Positions 34,863 through 44,126 of a stretch of DNA of 64,000 nucleotides are shown piece after piece. Where the stretch lies: assembly GCA_023423275.1 (NCBI GenBank), contig JAFAFW010000075.1, forward strand, positions 124,001 to 188,000, read 5' to 3'. A program made the position numbers and the translations under genes. The DNA comes from Pseudomonadota bacterium. GTDB taxonomy: Bacteria; Pseudomonadota; Alphaproteobacteria; Rhizobiales; Hyphomicrobiaceae. The notes beneath the pieces were generated by a model that was not told the origin of the DNA, did no database searches, and worked only from the letters and a program-made list of their open reading frames with translations. Positions within the stretch are counted from its first letter, which is position 1; every line of letters starts with the position of its first letter.

Positions 34863-35891
34863 TTGGGGGTGGGCAACAGGGTTTACCCCGTGTCATTCGA
34901 GAGTTGGCTGCATCTGACGGATGAAGGGCTTTATTGCGCTCCGGGCCGGTTTCACATCGATCCCGGCCGGCCGGTCGCGCGCGCGATCATCACGCATGGC
35001 CATTCCGATCACGCCCGCGCGGGGCACGACGCCGTTCTGGCGACACAGGAAACCATCGACGTCATGCGCTTGCGCCTCGGCGACGACGCAGCCCGGTCAT
35101 TCCAGGCGCTGAGCTACGGAGCGCCTCTGCAGCATGGCGATGTCACGATTACGCTGCATCCGGCGGGACATATTCTCGGCAGCGCTCAGGTGGAGTTGCT
35201 TTACAAGGGACAGCGGGCCGTCATCTCCGGCGACTACAAGCGTGCCGCTGATCCGACCTGCGCGCCCTTCGAACTTGTCCGTTGCGATCTCTTCATCACG
35301 GAAGCGACCTTCGCGCTGCCCGTATTCCGGCATGAGCCGGCGGAGAAGGAAGTCGGCCGCCTGCTGGCATCTCACGCGGCGTTTCCCGAACGTACGCATC
35401 TGGTCGGCGCCTACGGTCTCGGCAAATCCCAGCGCCTGCTGGCGCTGCTCCGTCGCGCCGGATACGAGCGCCCGATCTACCTGCATGGCGCGCTGGACGC
35501 GATGACACGGCTTTATGAAAGCTACGGTCAGGATTTCGGCGAAACGCGGCTTGTTCGCGACACCGAAGATAGCCTCGCTGGCGAGATTGTTCTGTGTCCG
35601 CCGTCGGCCTTGAACGACCGCTGGTCACGGCGCGGCGCCGAGCCGGTGACGGCCTTCGCCTCGGGCTGGATGCGGGTGCGCGCTCGCGCCCGCCAACGCG
35701 GCGTTGAGCTTCCCCTCGTCATCTCGGATCACGCCGACTGGCCGGAGCTGATCGACACCATCACCGCGACCGGTGCCGAAGAAGTGTGGGTCACACACGG
35801 GCGCGACGATGCTCTGGTCTATCAGCTCAGCCGCATGGGAAAGCGCGCCCGCGCCCTCGAGCTTGCCGGACTGGAGGACGAGGGCGAATGA
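34863..35891 (+). CDS. DNA-ligase-associated metallo-beta-lactamase-fold exonuclease
   Basis: A protein of about 342 residues. The metal-binding HGHSDHARAGH sits near residue 47, PAGHILGSAQVEL, SGDYKRAADP and ISDHADWPEL supply further His and Asp ligands, so the beta-lactamase/beta-CASP-like site is complete. It belongs to the exonuclease family coded beside ATP-dependent ligases (TIGR04122-type). In related bacteria it forms an operon with a ligase, an Lhr-type helicase and a phosphoesterase for DNA repair. The start is uncertain: TTG 34863, GTG 34869 or GTG 34890; the family resumes at about LHLTDEGLYC. It ends 43 bp before the ligase gene. Confidence 0.85.
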   Translation: MGVGNRVYPVSFESWLHLTDEGLYCAPGRFHIDPGRPVARAIITHGHSDHARAGHDAVLATQETIDVMRLRLGDDAARSFQALSYGAPLQHGDVTITLHPAGHILGSAQVELLYKGQRAVISGDYKRAADPTCAPFELVRCDLFITEATFALPVFRHEPAEKEVGRLLASHAAFPERTHLVGAYGLGKSQRLLALLRRAGYERPIYLHGALDAMTRLYESYGQDFGETRLVRDTEDSLAGEIVLCPPSALNDRWSRRGAEPVTAFASGWMRVRARARQRGVELPLVISDHADWPELIDTITATGAEEVWVTHGRDDALVYQLSRMGKRARALELAGLEDEGE

Positions 35892-35934
35892 TCCGCCTCC
35901 ACCGTAGACCGTACGCGACGCAGGCGAGCCGCCG

Positions 35935-37518
35935 ATGAAGGCTTTCTCGACGCTGCTCGACCGCCTGTCCTACACGCCTGGCCGCAATGCCAAGCTGAAA
36001 CTGATGCGGGACTATTTTTCCGTGACGCCCGACCCGGATCGCGGCTGGGCGCTGGCTGCGCTGACCGACGGATTGCCGTTCTCATTTCCAGTCCGGCGCA
36101 CGATCATGGCACTGATGGACGAGCGGCTCGATGCGGAATTATTCCGCATGTCGCGCGATTACGTCGGCGACACGGCCGAAACCGTCGCCCTGCTCTGGCC
36201 CGAGCCCAATGGTGAGACCGACCCGCCGCGCCTCTCGGAGGTCATTCATCATCTCGGTTTGATCGACGCGCAAGATCTCGGCAACACCATTGCCGGATGG
36301 CTCGACCGACTCGACTCGAACGGCCGCTGGGCGCTGCTGAAACTGCTGACCGGCGCATTGCGCGTCGGTGTCTCGGCGCGCCTGGCAAAGACGGCTCTCG
36401 CACAGATGGCTGACCGATCCGTCGATGAGATCGAGGAAGTCTGGCACGCACTGGCGCCGCCTTATGCGCCGTTGTTCGACTGGCTCGAAGGGCATGCCGA
36501 GAAGCCCGACGTGACAGGAGCTCCCGTGTTCCGTCCCCTGATGCTGGCGCACGCCATCGAGGAGCGAGAGCTGGCCGACCTCGACCTCAACGCATTTTCC
36601 GCTGAATGGAAGTGGGACGGCATCCGCGTGCAAATCGCGGCCGGCCATGGCGAAACGCGCATCTATTCGCGCACCGGCGACGAGATCAGCGCAAGCTTTC
36701 CGGAACTGACGGGGATGTTCCGCTTCGACGCGGTGCTGGACGGCGAGCTGCTGGTCGTGCGCGATGGCGCCGTGGCGCCGTTCAACGATCTGCAGCAGCG
36801 GCTCAATCGCAAATCCGTGACGCGCACCATGATGGAACGCTTCCCGGCGCATGTGCGGCTGTACGACATTCTCGTCGCGGGTGATGACGACCTGCGGGAA
36901 AAGGCGTTCTCAGAACGTCGCCAGCACCTCGAACTGTGGCATCGCGAGATCCATCCGCCGAGGACCGATCTTTCCGAACTCGTGGATGTCGTGGACCGCG
37001 ATCACCTGCATCGGATCTGGAGCGAAACCCGGGGTGCGGGCATCGAAGGCCTGATGCTGAAGCGGCGGTCCAGCCCGTACATCGCCGGCCGGCCGCGCGG
37101 CCATTGGTACAAGTGGAAGCGGGCGCCGCTCACGCTCGATTGCGTGCTGATGTACGCCCAGCGCGGCTCGGGAAAGCGATCCTCATTCTATTCCGACTAC
37201 ACGTTCGGGGCGTGGACGACGGCGCCGGACGGCCAACCGCAGCTCGTGCCCGTCGGCAAGGCTTATTCCGGCTTCACGGACGCGGAGCTGGTCGATTTGG
37301 ACCGCTGGATCCGCAACAATACCACCGACCGGTTCGGTCCGGTGCGTGCGGTTCGCCCTGCGCTTGTCCTCGAAGTTGCCTTCGATGCGGTTCAGCGCTC
37401 GACGCGGCATCGATCTGGAATTGCCATGCGATTTCCGCGCGTTCACCGTATCCGCTGGGATAAGCCGGCTGAGGAAGCAGAGCACCTCGCAACGCTGGTC
37501 GGCCTGATCGAGACATAA
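35935..37518 (+). CDS. ATP-dependent DNA ligase (LigB/LigC group, PP_1105-like)
   Basis: A 527-residue ligase. The N-terminal domain (about 1-200, LTYTP-like LSYTPGRNAKL) is followed by the nucleotidyltransferase domain with motif I EWKWDGIR (Lys near residue 224), motif III FDAVLDGELLV, motif IV GIEGLMLKRRSSPY and motif V WYKWKRAPLTLDCVLMY. The OB-fold and C-terminal TFGAWT...GKAYSGFTDAEL follow. It seals nicks with ATP and is separate from the NAD ligase LigA used in replication. It is the partner of the upstream exonuclease. The helicase and phosphoesterase that usually follow are absent: the next gene is a phasin. Confidence 0.93.
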   Translation: MKAFSTLLDRLSYTPGRNAKLKLMRDYFSVTPDPDRGWALAALTDGLPFSFPVRRTIMALMDERLDAELFRMSRDYVGDTAETVALLWPEPNGETDPPRLSEVIHHLGLIDAQDLGNTIAGWLDRLDSNGRWALLKLLTGALRVGVSARLAKTALAQMADRSVDEIEEVWHALAPPYAPLFDWLEGHAEKPDVTGAPVFRPLMLAHAIEERELADLDLNAFSAEWKWDGIRVQIAAGHGETRIYSRTGDEISASFPELTGMFRFDAVLDGELLVVRDGAVAPFNDLQQRLNRKSVTRTMMERFPAHVRLYDILVAGDDDLREKAFSERRQHLELWHREIHPPRTDLSELVDVVDRDHLHRIWSETRGAGIEGLMLKRRSSPYIAGRPRGHWYKWKRAPLTLDCVLMYAQRGSGKRSSFYSDYTFGAWTTAPDGQPQLVPVGKAYSGFTDAELVDLDRWIRNNTTDRFGPVRAVRPALVLEVAFDAVQRSTRHRSGIAMRFPRVHRIRWDKPAEEAEHLATLVGLIET

Positions 37519-37623
37519 ATCATCCACAGCTTTGCGCGAAGTCAAATGCGGAACACTTCCGCACGTTGTATTGTTGTCACTGGAGCAGGTGGAAACAGGT
37601 CGACTGTCCAAAGGAGGAGGCTC

Positions 37624-38046
37624 ATGGAAACAGATTTCAAACTGGATCCCGTTGCGGGGCCGTTCCAGAACGTGTTTCAGACCTTCTGCCGGGGATGGGA
37701 TGCGGCAGGCCTCGGCTTTGAGCCGATGATGAAGGCGGCCGCCCGCAGCAACATCGAGGCGGTCACGCTCGCAAGCCAGCGCGCTCAGGCCTACCTGGAG
37801 TTGCCCGCGCGGCTCGGCCAATGCCGATCTCCCCAGGATCTTGCCAGCGAGCAGATGCGGTTCTGGCAGACGATGACGCAGCAATATACGGAATGCTCGC
37901 GCCGCATCATGACGACATGGACGTCCTGCGCGCATGAAGCCGGCGACCGCGCAAGGTCAGAACGTGAGCGTGATTACATCACATTCCCCGAACCGCAGCA
38001 GGAACGCGAATCCGAGCGCACAGCCCGCGAACGCCGCGCCGCTTGA
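37624..38046 (+). CDS. phasin family protein
   Basis: A 140-residue soluble, helix-rich protein. The pattern NVFQTFCRGWDAAGLGFEPMMKAAARSN, then LPARLGQCRSPQDLASEQMRFWQTMTQQYTE, is that of Phasin_2-type proteins that coat polyhydroxyalkanoate granules. The hydrophilic, charged tail (EPQQERESERTARERRAA) lacks structure. ATG 37624 follows AAGGAGGAGG. It is monocistronic; a terminator lies 25 bp behind. A granule role would fit the patatin-like enzyme upstream at 22 kb, though this link is only suggestive. Confidence 0.75.
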   Translation: METDFKLDPVAGPFQNVFQTFCRGWDAAGLGFEPMMKAAARSNIEAVTLASQRAQAYLELPARLGQCRSPQDLASEQMRFWQTMTQQYTECSRRIMTTWTSCAHEAGDRARSERERDYITFPEPQQERESERTARERRAA

Positions 38047-38070
38047 GGGGAACCCGCTGTCCCAATAAAA

Positions 38071-38098
38071 ACGGCGCCGGAGAGCACTCCGGCGCCGT
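38071..38098. terminator. bidirectional terminator between phasin and bioY
   Basis: A perfect 12-bp stem (ACGGCGCCGGAG / CTCCGGCGCCGT) has a 4-base AGCA loop. The preceding AAAA gives a U tract when read leftward, so it mainly terminates bioY, but it also follows the phasin gene. Confidence 0.9.
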
Positions 38099-38127
38099 CG
38101 CATTTCCGTGCTTTCGGCGTGGTGTGA

Positions 38128-38709
38128 TCAGCGCTTCGTGAACTGCCACAGCGCAGGCACAATGGCGGCGCCAAGAGCGGTCTTGAACAGCGTGGCGGCG
38201 TAAAACGGTACGATGCCCGCGATCCATGCCTTATCGGCGCCAATCAATCCGGCCAGCCACAGATAGCCGAGGCCGAGAATGGCGACATGACCGACAAACA
38301 TCGACACGAACAGCCGGGGCACCGACTGACCCCAGCCATGCTCCGCGAGCCAGCCGACAATGTAGGCACCTACCACGAAGCCAACGAGATATCCGCCGGT
38401 CGGACCCATCATATAGGCTAGTCCCAGGCCCTTCTCGGGCGTACCGGCGAAGACCGGCAGCCCCATCGCGCCCTGAACGAGATAAAGCGCGACAACTGCC
38501 GCGCCAAGACGCGAGCCCAGCGCAGCGCCGAGGAACAGCACGACGAACGTCTGCATCGTCATCGGAACCGGCCAGAAGGGAACCTGGATCTTGGCCGACG
38601 CCGTCAGCATCAGCGTGCCGATGACCGCGATCACGCCATAGCGCAGAATCTTGCTTTCGGTTTCAGGCCAAAGCGCTGAAACGAGTGTCGAATTGGACTG
38701 TGAGTTCAT
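38128..38709 (-). CDS. bioY: biotin transporter BioY
   Basis: A 193-residue membrane protein with about six hydrophobic segments. The BioY marks are SAKIQVPFWPVPMTMQTF (about residue 40), YLVQGAMGLPVFAG, GPTGGYLVGFVVGAYIVG and the C-terminal AWIAGIVPFYAATLFKTALGA. BioY is the S-component that binds biotin and works alone or with ECF ATPases. ATG 38709 is chosen; the ATG five codons upstream is open. No TTATNNATAA BioR-like box is visible upstream. It is convergent with the phasin gene and ends at a shared terminator. Confidence 0.92.
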   Translation of the reverse strand: MNSQSNSTLVSALWPETESKILRYGVIAVIGTLMLTASAKIQVPFWPVPMTMQTFVVLFLGAALGSRLGAAVVALYLVQGAMGLPVFAGTPEKGLGLAYMMGPTGGYLVGFVVGAYIVGWLAEHGWGQSVPRLFVSMFVGHVAILGLGYLWLAGLIGADKAWIAGIVPFYAATLFKTALGAAIVPALWQFTKR

Positions 38710-38846
38710 TGCAGAGTGCCCCATCGATTGGCTTTGAATTCTGCGAAGCGGACGGATCGATCACAGACGCGACAAGATCTGACACGGCGCGGGATCGCTG
38801 GCAATTGCTAGCTTACCCATCGGCGCGCACAACCTCGACCGCAAGC

Positions 38847-39422
38847 TTACTTGAAGTCCGCCAATGTCAACAAGGGCTTGAAGTCGAGCCCGGCGGCCTG
38901 GAACGCTTCGGAGGCACCTTCCTGACGGTCCACCAGCGTAATGACGCGCGCCACGTCCGCACCATCGGCGCGCAGAGCCTCGGCCGCCTTCAGGGCAGAA
39001 CCTCCAGTTGTCGTAACATCTTCAACAACCACAACGCGTTGTCCTCTCAGTGTTTCGCCTGGCGCCAGGCCCTCGATCAGGCTCTGCGTTCCGTGGTCCT
39101 TGGCTTGCTTGCGGACGAAAAAGGCTGACATGGGCTTGCCGCGTAACGGGCTGAGCGCAGCGACCGCCGATGCGATTGGCACCGCCCCCATTTCCAGGCC
39201 ACCGACCCACCGCGCCCCAAGATCCTCGACCGCATCGATCAGCAGTTGCGCGATGAGATAGCTCCCCTCGCCATCGAGCATCGTCGGTTTCATGTTGAAA
39301 TAGAACGCCGACGTGCGCCCCGATGCCAGCTTCATCTCCTTGCCGCTCTGGAACGACCGGGCTCTCACAATCTCCACAAGGCGGGCACGATCGGCAACAG
39401 GTGACCGGGTCGAGGCTGACAT
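38847..39422 (-). CDS. pyrE: orotate phosphoribosyltransferase
   Basis: A 191-residue PRTase. It has SGRTSAFYFNMKPTML near residue 30, LEMGAVPIASAV, the catalytic loop FFVRKQAKDHGT and the PRPP loop VVVVEDVTTTGGSA. It converts orotate and PRPP to OMP in pyrimidine synthesis. ATG 39422 follows AAGGA; a further in-frame start is 22 codons upstream. It ends 137 bp before bioY and is divergent from the RraA-like gene. Confidence 0.95.
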   Translation of the reverse strand: MSASTRSPVADRARLVEIVRARSFQSGKEMKLASGRTSAFYFNMKPTMLDGEGSYLIAQLLIDAVEDLGARWVGGLEMGAVPIASAVAALSPLRGKPMSAFFVRKQAKDHGTQSLIEGLAPGETLRGQRVVVVEDVTTTGGSALKAAEALRADGADVARVITLVDRQEGASEAFQAAGLDFKPLLTLADFK

Positions 39423-39559
39423 GGGAGAGGCGTCCTTTCTCTGCTGGGTTCCGCCCCTGGCTAGACGCTGGCGCGCGAGAGCTGTCAAGAGAGCTGTGAT
39501 CGAAGCTGCGATGACTTAACATGGCAGCGAGGAACGAACGCAAGAGGAAGAACGATCCC

Positions 39560-40210
39560 ATGACGGTTCACGATGACATACTCGCGCGGTTTGCCGACCT
39601 GGCGACGCCAACCCTGGCGAATGCGCTGGACGACGTCGGCTTCGAAGGCGTTCTCAGCGGTATCGGCCAAGTCGTCGCGGGAACGCGCTGTCACGGCCGC
39701 GCGGTCACCATGACGCAAGCCTCCGGGGCACGCGGGAGCTATGCGTCGGAGGACTTCAAGGTCGGCCACATGATCGATGCCGTGGCGCCCGGCGAGATCC
39801 TCGTTGTGGACAATGGCGGCCGTGAGGTCTCAACGTGGGGCGGCCTCGCAACGCTGGCCGCAAAGGTAAAGGGAATCGGTGGTCTCGTGGTCGACGGCGG
39901 CGTCCGAGACCGGGAGGAGATGGAGCAGCACCGGCTGCCGGTTTTCACGCGCCACATGACGCCGCTGACAGGCCGCACCCGCCTCTGCATCACGGCCATG
40001 AATCAGCCGGTCACCTGCGGCGGGGTACGCGTCCGGGCCGGCGACATCGTCGTCGCCGACGGTTCGGGCGTGGTTTGCGTTCCAGTGGAACACGCGGAGC
40101 GCGTTGCAGATCTTGCGGCACGCTATACCCGCGACGATGAGCTGGCGCAGGCCGAACTCCTCAAGGGCCTCTCCTTCCGGGAGGCCATGGCGAAATTCAC
40201 GCGGATCTGA
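39560..40210 (+). CDS. RraA/HMG-CHA aldolase family protein
   Basis: A 216-residue protein. It has TPTLANALDDVGF at the start, GRAVTMTQASGA, the metal and substrate motif VDGGVRDREEM (Arg-Asp) near residue 110, and VRAGDIVVADGSGVVCVPVEHAERV near the end, as in 4-carboxy-4-hydroxy-2-oxoadipate aldolases and RraA-like proteins. Such enzymes cleave oxo-acids to pyruvate, or, in RraA itself, inhibit RNase E. ATG 39560 follows AAGAGGAAG. It is divergent from pyrE. The function here cannot be decided from sequence. Confidence 0.82.
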   Translation: MTVHDDILARFADLATPTLANALDDVGFEGVLSGIGQVVAGTRCHGRAVTMTQASGARGSYASEDFKVGHMIDAVAPGEILVVDNGGREVSTWGGLATLAAKVKGIGGLVVDGGVRDREEMEQHRLPVFTRHMTPLTGRTRLCITAMNQPVTCGGVRVRAGDIVVADGSGVVCVPVEHAERVADLAARYTRDDELAQAELLKGLSFREAMAKFTRI

Positions 40211-40227
40211 CCCCGTTCGCGATCTTC

Positions 40228-41061
40228 TCAGTGCGCCATGAACACGGGCAATTCTGACCGTGCCAAAATCTCGCTCGTGGCGCCGCCAAAGATCATCTGA
40301 CGCAGCCGGCTTTGCGTGTACGCGCCTTTGATCAACAGATCCGCGCCCAGGCGCTGCGCCTCTTCGAGGATAGCGGCGCCCGGCTTGCGGCTGCCCATCA
40401 GCACCGTGAGCTCACGTGCCTCGATGCCATGCCCGGCCAGGCAATCCGCCAGCTCTTTGCCGGACGGCCCCGGCGACGTCGCGCCTTCGACCGTCAGCAC
40501 GGAAACTTCCCGCGCCTTCAGAAGCAGCGGCATCGCATAGGCGACCGTCCGCGCGGACTCGGTGCTGCAGTTCCACGAGATAACGATGTGCTCGCCGAGC
40601 GTCTGTACCGGCATCGGAGGGGCAATCAGAAGCGGCCGGCCACTCTCGAACAGCACCGCTTCGAGTGTTGTCATACGTGGTCCGGCCGTGCCGCCCTGGG
40701 GCCGGCCGATGACCGTGATGTCGTACACGCGAGCCATGCTGCCCAGCGCGGCATCGTCCACAGGATCGACCGGACGCCAGCGATACCGCAGCTTCTCGCC
40801 ATCTCCCATGCTTTTGGCCGCGTCCGAGGCAAAAAAGGCATCAAAGATGCGGCGCGCCCCGGCCAGGATCTCCATGTCTTCCTGCTCGGCGCGCGGGAAG
40901 GTGACGGTCACGACAGGATCGGGCCCAACGACAGAGATCTGCGGCAACCGCAATGCAACGCCTTCGACGGTGCCTCCAAATATGCCGGAAAAGCGCAGAG
41001 CGCATTCCAACATGGACGTTATTGCGTCATTCTTTTCGATCGGTACGAGGATGTTTTTCAC
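40228..41061 (-). CDS. universal stress protein, tandem Usp domains
   Basis: A 277-residue protein with two UspA-like halves. The first starts MKNILVPIEKNDAITSML and the second starts HIVISWNCSTESARTVAYAMPLL near residue 155, closing with LLIKGAYTQSRLRQMIFGGATSEILARSELPVFMAH, the usual ATP-loop G-x2-GS/N-like end. The final domain has G-G-A-T-S in place of the ATP-binding GxxGS motif. Usp proteins help survival under starvation and low oxygen. It is preceded by a long intergenic region. It is convergent with the RraA-like gene (17-bp gap). Confidence 0.9.
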   Translation of the reverse strand: MKNILVPIEKNDAITSMLECALRFSGIFGGTVEGVALRLPQISVVGPDPVVTVTFPRAEQEDMEILAGARRIFDAFFASDAAKSMGDGEKLRYRWRPVDPVDDAALGSMARVYDITVIGRPQGGTAGPRMTTLEAVLFESGRPLLIAPPMPVQTLGEHIVISWNCSTESARTVAYAMPLLLKAREVSVLTVEGATSPGPSGKELADCLAGHGIEARELTVLMGSRKPGAAILEEAQRLGADLLIKGAYTQSRLRQMIFGGATSEILARSELPVFMAH

Positions 41062-41402
41062 GATGTCCTCCGCTGTGACGGATGTGTGCGTGTTGTTTGG
41101 GCGGACACGAGAATTATACCATGCTTCGTGATCTCTCGGTCAGAGGCGGCAGCTGCGCCGACTCTTATGTAAACGTTGCCCCTGATGCATGCGATTCCGC
41201 AACCCTTATGATGCCAAGGTGCCACGCTGCGAGAAGTTTCTTCTTGGAAATCAGATAAACCGTGGCGCGGAAGGCAGCGGCGCGTTGTTCAGCACAGAGC
41301 CACCACCTTCGCGATCCGTATCCCGGCATCATTCAGTCCGTCACGGCCTGCTTCGTGGACCTGATGGCGGCCCGGCCTGAGTGGGTTGACGAGTGTCCGC
41401 TT
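41062..41402. other. 341-bp intergenic region, no gene supported
   Basis: The stretch between the Usp gene (upstream of its start) and the end of ETF-QO holds no gene that I can support. A 63-codon frame at 41189-41380 has arginine- and cysteine-rich sequence without family character or ribosome site. The half near the Usp gene probably holds its promoter; AT-rich words are at 41095-41130. I see no terminator hairpin behind ETF-QO. Confidence 0.6.
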
Positions 41403-43082
41403 CTACATCCCAGCGTAGTTCGGCCCGCCGCCGCCCTCGGGCGGCACCCAGTTGATGTTCTGGCTGGGATCCTTGATATCGCAGGTCTTGCAGTGGACGC
41501 AGTTCTGCGCGTTGATCTGGAAGCGCGCGCCTCCGCTATCGTCCTTCACCACCTCGTAGACCCCAGCCGGACAGTACAAGCGCGCCGGCTCTCCCCACTC
41601 AGGCAGGTTCACAGCGATCGGAATGCTGGGATCCTTGAGCTGCAGGTGGACTGGCTGGTCTTCCTCATGATTTGTGGCCGAAAATGACAGATCGGTCAGC
41701 TTGTCGAAGGTCAACGTCCCATCGGGCTTGGGATAGTCGATCGGTTTGCTGTCGGCCGCTTTCTTCAGTGTCGCGTAGTCCGGCTTGCCATGCCGGAGCG
41801 TGTAGCCGAGCCCTCTTCCGGGGATAAACGTATTCAGCCACATGTCGACGCCCCCCAGCGCGATGCCGGCGAACGTCCCGAACTTCGACCAAAGCGGCTT
41901 GGCATTCCGCACCAGCTTCAAATCGCGTGCGATCGGCCCTGTCCGCACAGCCGCCTCGTAGTCGTCCAGAACGTCATAGGCGCGATCGGCCTTGAACGCC
42001 GCGACCACAGCATCCGCTGCATAGATGCCGGACAGGATCGCGTTATGGCTGCCCTTGATGCGCGGCACGTTCACCATGCCGGCCGCGCAACCGAGCAGCG
42101 CCCCGCCCGGAAACACCAGCTTCGGCAATGACTGCCACCCGCCTTCGGTAATCGCGCGCGCGCCGTAACCGATGCGCCGCCCGCCTTCGAGGTGATGGCG
42201 GATCGCGGGATGCGTCTTGAAGCGCTGGAATTCATCGAACGGCGACAGGTACGGATTCTGGTAGTTCAGATGCACCACGAAACCGACAGCGCACAGGTTT
42301 TCGCCGTAGTGATAGAGGAACGAGCCGCCACCGGTGGTGTTGTCCAAAGGCCAGCCGAAGCTATGCTGGACCAAACCCGGCTGGTGTTTCTCCGGCGGCA
42401 ACTCCCACAGCTCTTTCAGGCCGATGCCGAACTTCTGCGGATCGCGCCCGTCGCTGAGCCCGAAGTCTTTCAGAAGCTGCTTGGTCAGCGAGCCGCGCGC
42501 ACCTTCCGCAAACAGCGTGTACTTGCCGCGCAGCTCCATGCCGCGCGTGAAGCTGTCCTTGGGCTGCCCGTCGCGCCCAACGCCCATATCGCCGGTGGCG
42601 ACACCGACGACGGCGCCGTTCTCGTCCCGGAGCGTCTCGACAGCCGCGAAACCCGGATAGATCTCGACACCCAGTTCTGCAGCCTGTTCGCCCAGCCAGC
42701 GCACGACATCGCCGAGGCTGACGATATAATTGCCGTGGTTGTTCATCAACGGCGGCATCAGGAAATTCGGCAACCGCACCTCACCCGCTGGGCCGAGATA
42801 CAAGAAGCGATCCTCGAGGACCGGCGTCGATACCGGCGCCCCCTTCTCCCGCCAATCCGGGATCAGAGCATTGAGACCAACCGGATCGATCACTGCACCG
42901 GACAGCGTATGGGCACCGACTTCCGACGCCTTTTCCAGAACGACAACTGAAAAATCGAGGTTTTCCGCGGCTGCAAGCTGCTTCAGCCGGATCGCAGCGG
43001 CAAGACCTGCCGGCCCTGCGCCCACGATCACCACGTCGAATTCCATCGCCTCACGGGGCGGCAACCCCTCGGCCTCAGCCAT
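41403..43082 (-). CDS. electron transfer flavoprotein-ubiquinone oxidoreductase
   Basis: A 559-residue membrane-associated flavoprotein of normal length. The FAD loop is DVVIVGAGPAGLAAAIRL, and the body has HTLSGAVIDP, GLKELWELPPEKHQPGLVQHSFGWPLD and GGWQSLPKLVFPGGALLGCAAGMVNVPRIKGSHNA. The C-terminal 4Fe-4S segment is CPAGVYEVV... NCVHCKTCDIKDPSQNI, with four cysteines. It passes electrons from ETF, charged by acyl-CoA dehydrogenases, to the quinone pool. ATG 43082 starts MAEAEGLPPRE. It stands divergent from the uracil-DNA glycosylase gene and alone. Confidence 0.95.
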   Translation of the reverse strand: MAEAEGLPPREAMEFDVVIVGAGPAGLAAAIRLKQLAAAENLDFSVVVLEKASEVGAHTLSGAVIDPVGLNALIPDWREKGAPVSTPVLEDRFLYLGPAGEVRLPNFLMPPLMNNHGNYIVSLGDVVRWLGEQAAELGVEIYPGFAAVETLRDENGAVVGVATGDMGVGRDGQPKDSFTRGMELRGKYTLFAEGARGSLTKQLLKDFGLSDGRDPQKFGIGLKELWELPPEKHQPGLVQHSFGWPLDNTTGGGSFLYHYGENLCAVGFVVHLNYQNPYLSPFDEFQRFKTHPAIRHHLEGGRRIGYGARAITEGGWQSLPKLVFPGGALLGCAAGMVNVPRIKGSHNAILSGIYAADAVVAAFKADRAYDVLDDYEAAVRTGPIARDLKLVRNAKPLWSKFGTFAGIALGGVDMWLNTFIPGRGLGYTLRHGKPDYATLKKAADSKPIDYPKPDGTLTFDKLTDLSFSATNHEEDQPVHLQLKDPSIPIAVNLPEWGEPARLYCPAGVYEVVKDDSGGARFQINAQNCVHCKTCDIKDPSQNINWVPPEGGGGPNYAGM

Positions 43083-43221
43083 GATGCAAGTGATCCTTTA
43101 GTTATAGTCTGGGCGCGATACGGCCCGCGTTTCGCGCCGACGTCAAGGGCCGGGGGTGACTTTGTCCCGCAGTCAGGCCAACAGCTCTCGCACTGTTGCC
43201 GGATTCGACTAGATTAGGCGC

Positions 43222-44100
43222 ATGGAACAGTCGGACGATCATCGCCTCCTGGCGCTTGTCGCGTGGTATCGCGACATGGGCGTGAGCGATTCGCTCGTCG
43301 ACATGCCGTTGGATTGGCTCGCGCTCGGCGGAGACGCCGATGCCCGGATCGACGCGGCCAAGTTCACGGAGACGCGCGCGCAAACCGCCGAGGTGCCGTC
43401 GTCGCCTTCGCCACGCCAAGCCCCCGACAGTGCACCGCAGGCGCGGCAAGGCGCCCCGCGAACGTTCGCCGCCATTGCCCCTGCAGCCGCCGAACAGGCG
43501 GCAAACTCCGACGCCGCAGCAGCCCGGACGCTCGACGAGCTCAGGGACAAGCTTTCGCATTTCGATGGATGCGCGTTGAAGGCAACCGCCAAGAACCTGT
43601 GCTTCTATCGCGGAGCTCCAAAGGCGCGGCTGATGCTGATCGGTGAAGCGCCCGGGCGCGACGAGGACATCGCAGGCAAGCCATTCGTGGGACGAGCGGG
43701 CCAGCTTCTGGATCGCATGCTGTCGGCAATCGATCTCAGCGAGGCCGACGTCCATATCACCAACATCGTCTACTGGCGGCCGCCTGGAAATCGCACTCCG
43801 ACACCTCAGGAGGCCCTGGTGTGCCGCCCCTTCCTGCTACGTCAGATCGAACTGGTCGAGCCTGAGTTTCTGTTGCTGCTCGGCGGTGCGGCGGCCAAGA
43901 GCGTCTTCAACGTCACCGATGGTATTCTGCGTATCCGCGGCAAATGGCGGGAGATGCAGGTTGGCGGGAAAACGCTGCCGACCATCGCGACATTGCATCC
44001 AGCCTATCTGTTGCGCACACCCGCCGCGAAACGTCAGGCGTGGCGCGATCTGCTGGCCGTGCGCGCCAAACTCGATGCGCCGCACGCCGCCAAGACGTGA
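43222..44100 (+). CDS. uracil-DNA glycosylase (family 4 type)
   Basis: A 292-residue enzyme. After a variable N-terminal 110 residues rich in Ala/Pro/Arg, the domain has the Fe-S cysteine FDGCALKATAKNLCFYRGAPK, the motif GEAPGRDEDIAGKPFVGRAGQLLDRML, NIVYWRPPGNRTPTPQE and the C-terminal HPAYLLRTPAAKRQAW. The GEAPGxxED/GRAG motifs are those of family 4/5 uracil-DNA glycosylases with a 4Fe-4S cluster; cysteines are at CALKATAKNLC and VCRPF. It removes uracil from DNA. Next are moaB (26-bp gap) and the extensin-like gene in the same direction. Confidence 0.92.
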   Translation: MEQSDDHRLLALVAWYRDMGVSDSLVDMPLDWLALGGDADARIDAAKFTETRAQTAEVPSSPSPRQAPDSAPQARQGAPRTFAAIAPAAAEQAANSDAAAARTLDELRDKLSHFDGCALKATAKNLCFYRGAPKARLMLIGEAPGRDEDIAGKPFVGRAGQLLDRMLSAIDLSEADVHITNIVYWRPPGNRTPTPQEALVCRPFLLRQIELVEPEFLLLLGGAAAKSVFNVTDGILRIRGKWREMQVGGKTLPTIATLHPAYLLRTPAAKRQAWRDLLAVRAKLDAPHAAKT

Positions 44101-44126
44101 ACTTTTCGATCAGAGGATCGAATACG

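Noticed and set aside
38710..38846. BioR-type operator upstream of bioY
   Set aside because: No TTATNNATAA-like palindrome is visible in this stretch.
41189..41380. 63-codon frame in the intergenic region upstream of the Usp gene
   Set aside because: No ribosome site, composition rich in Arg and Cys, no recognisable family, and it overlaps the end of a likely promoter region.
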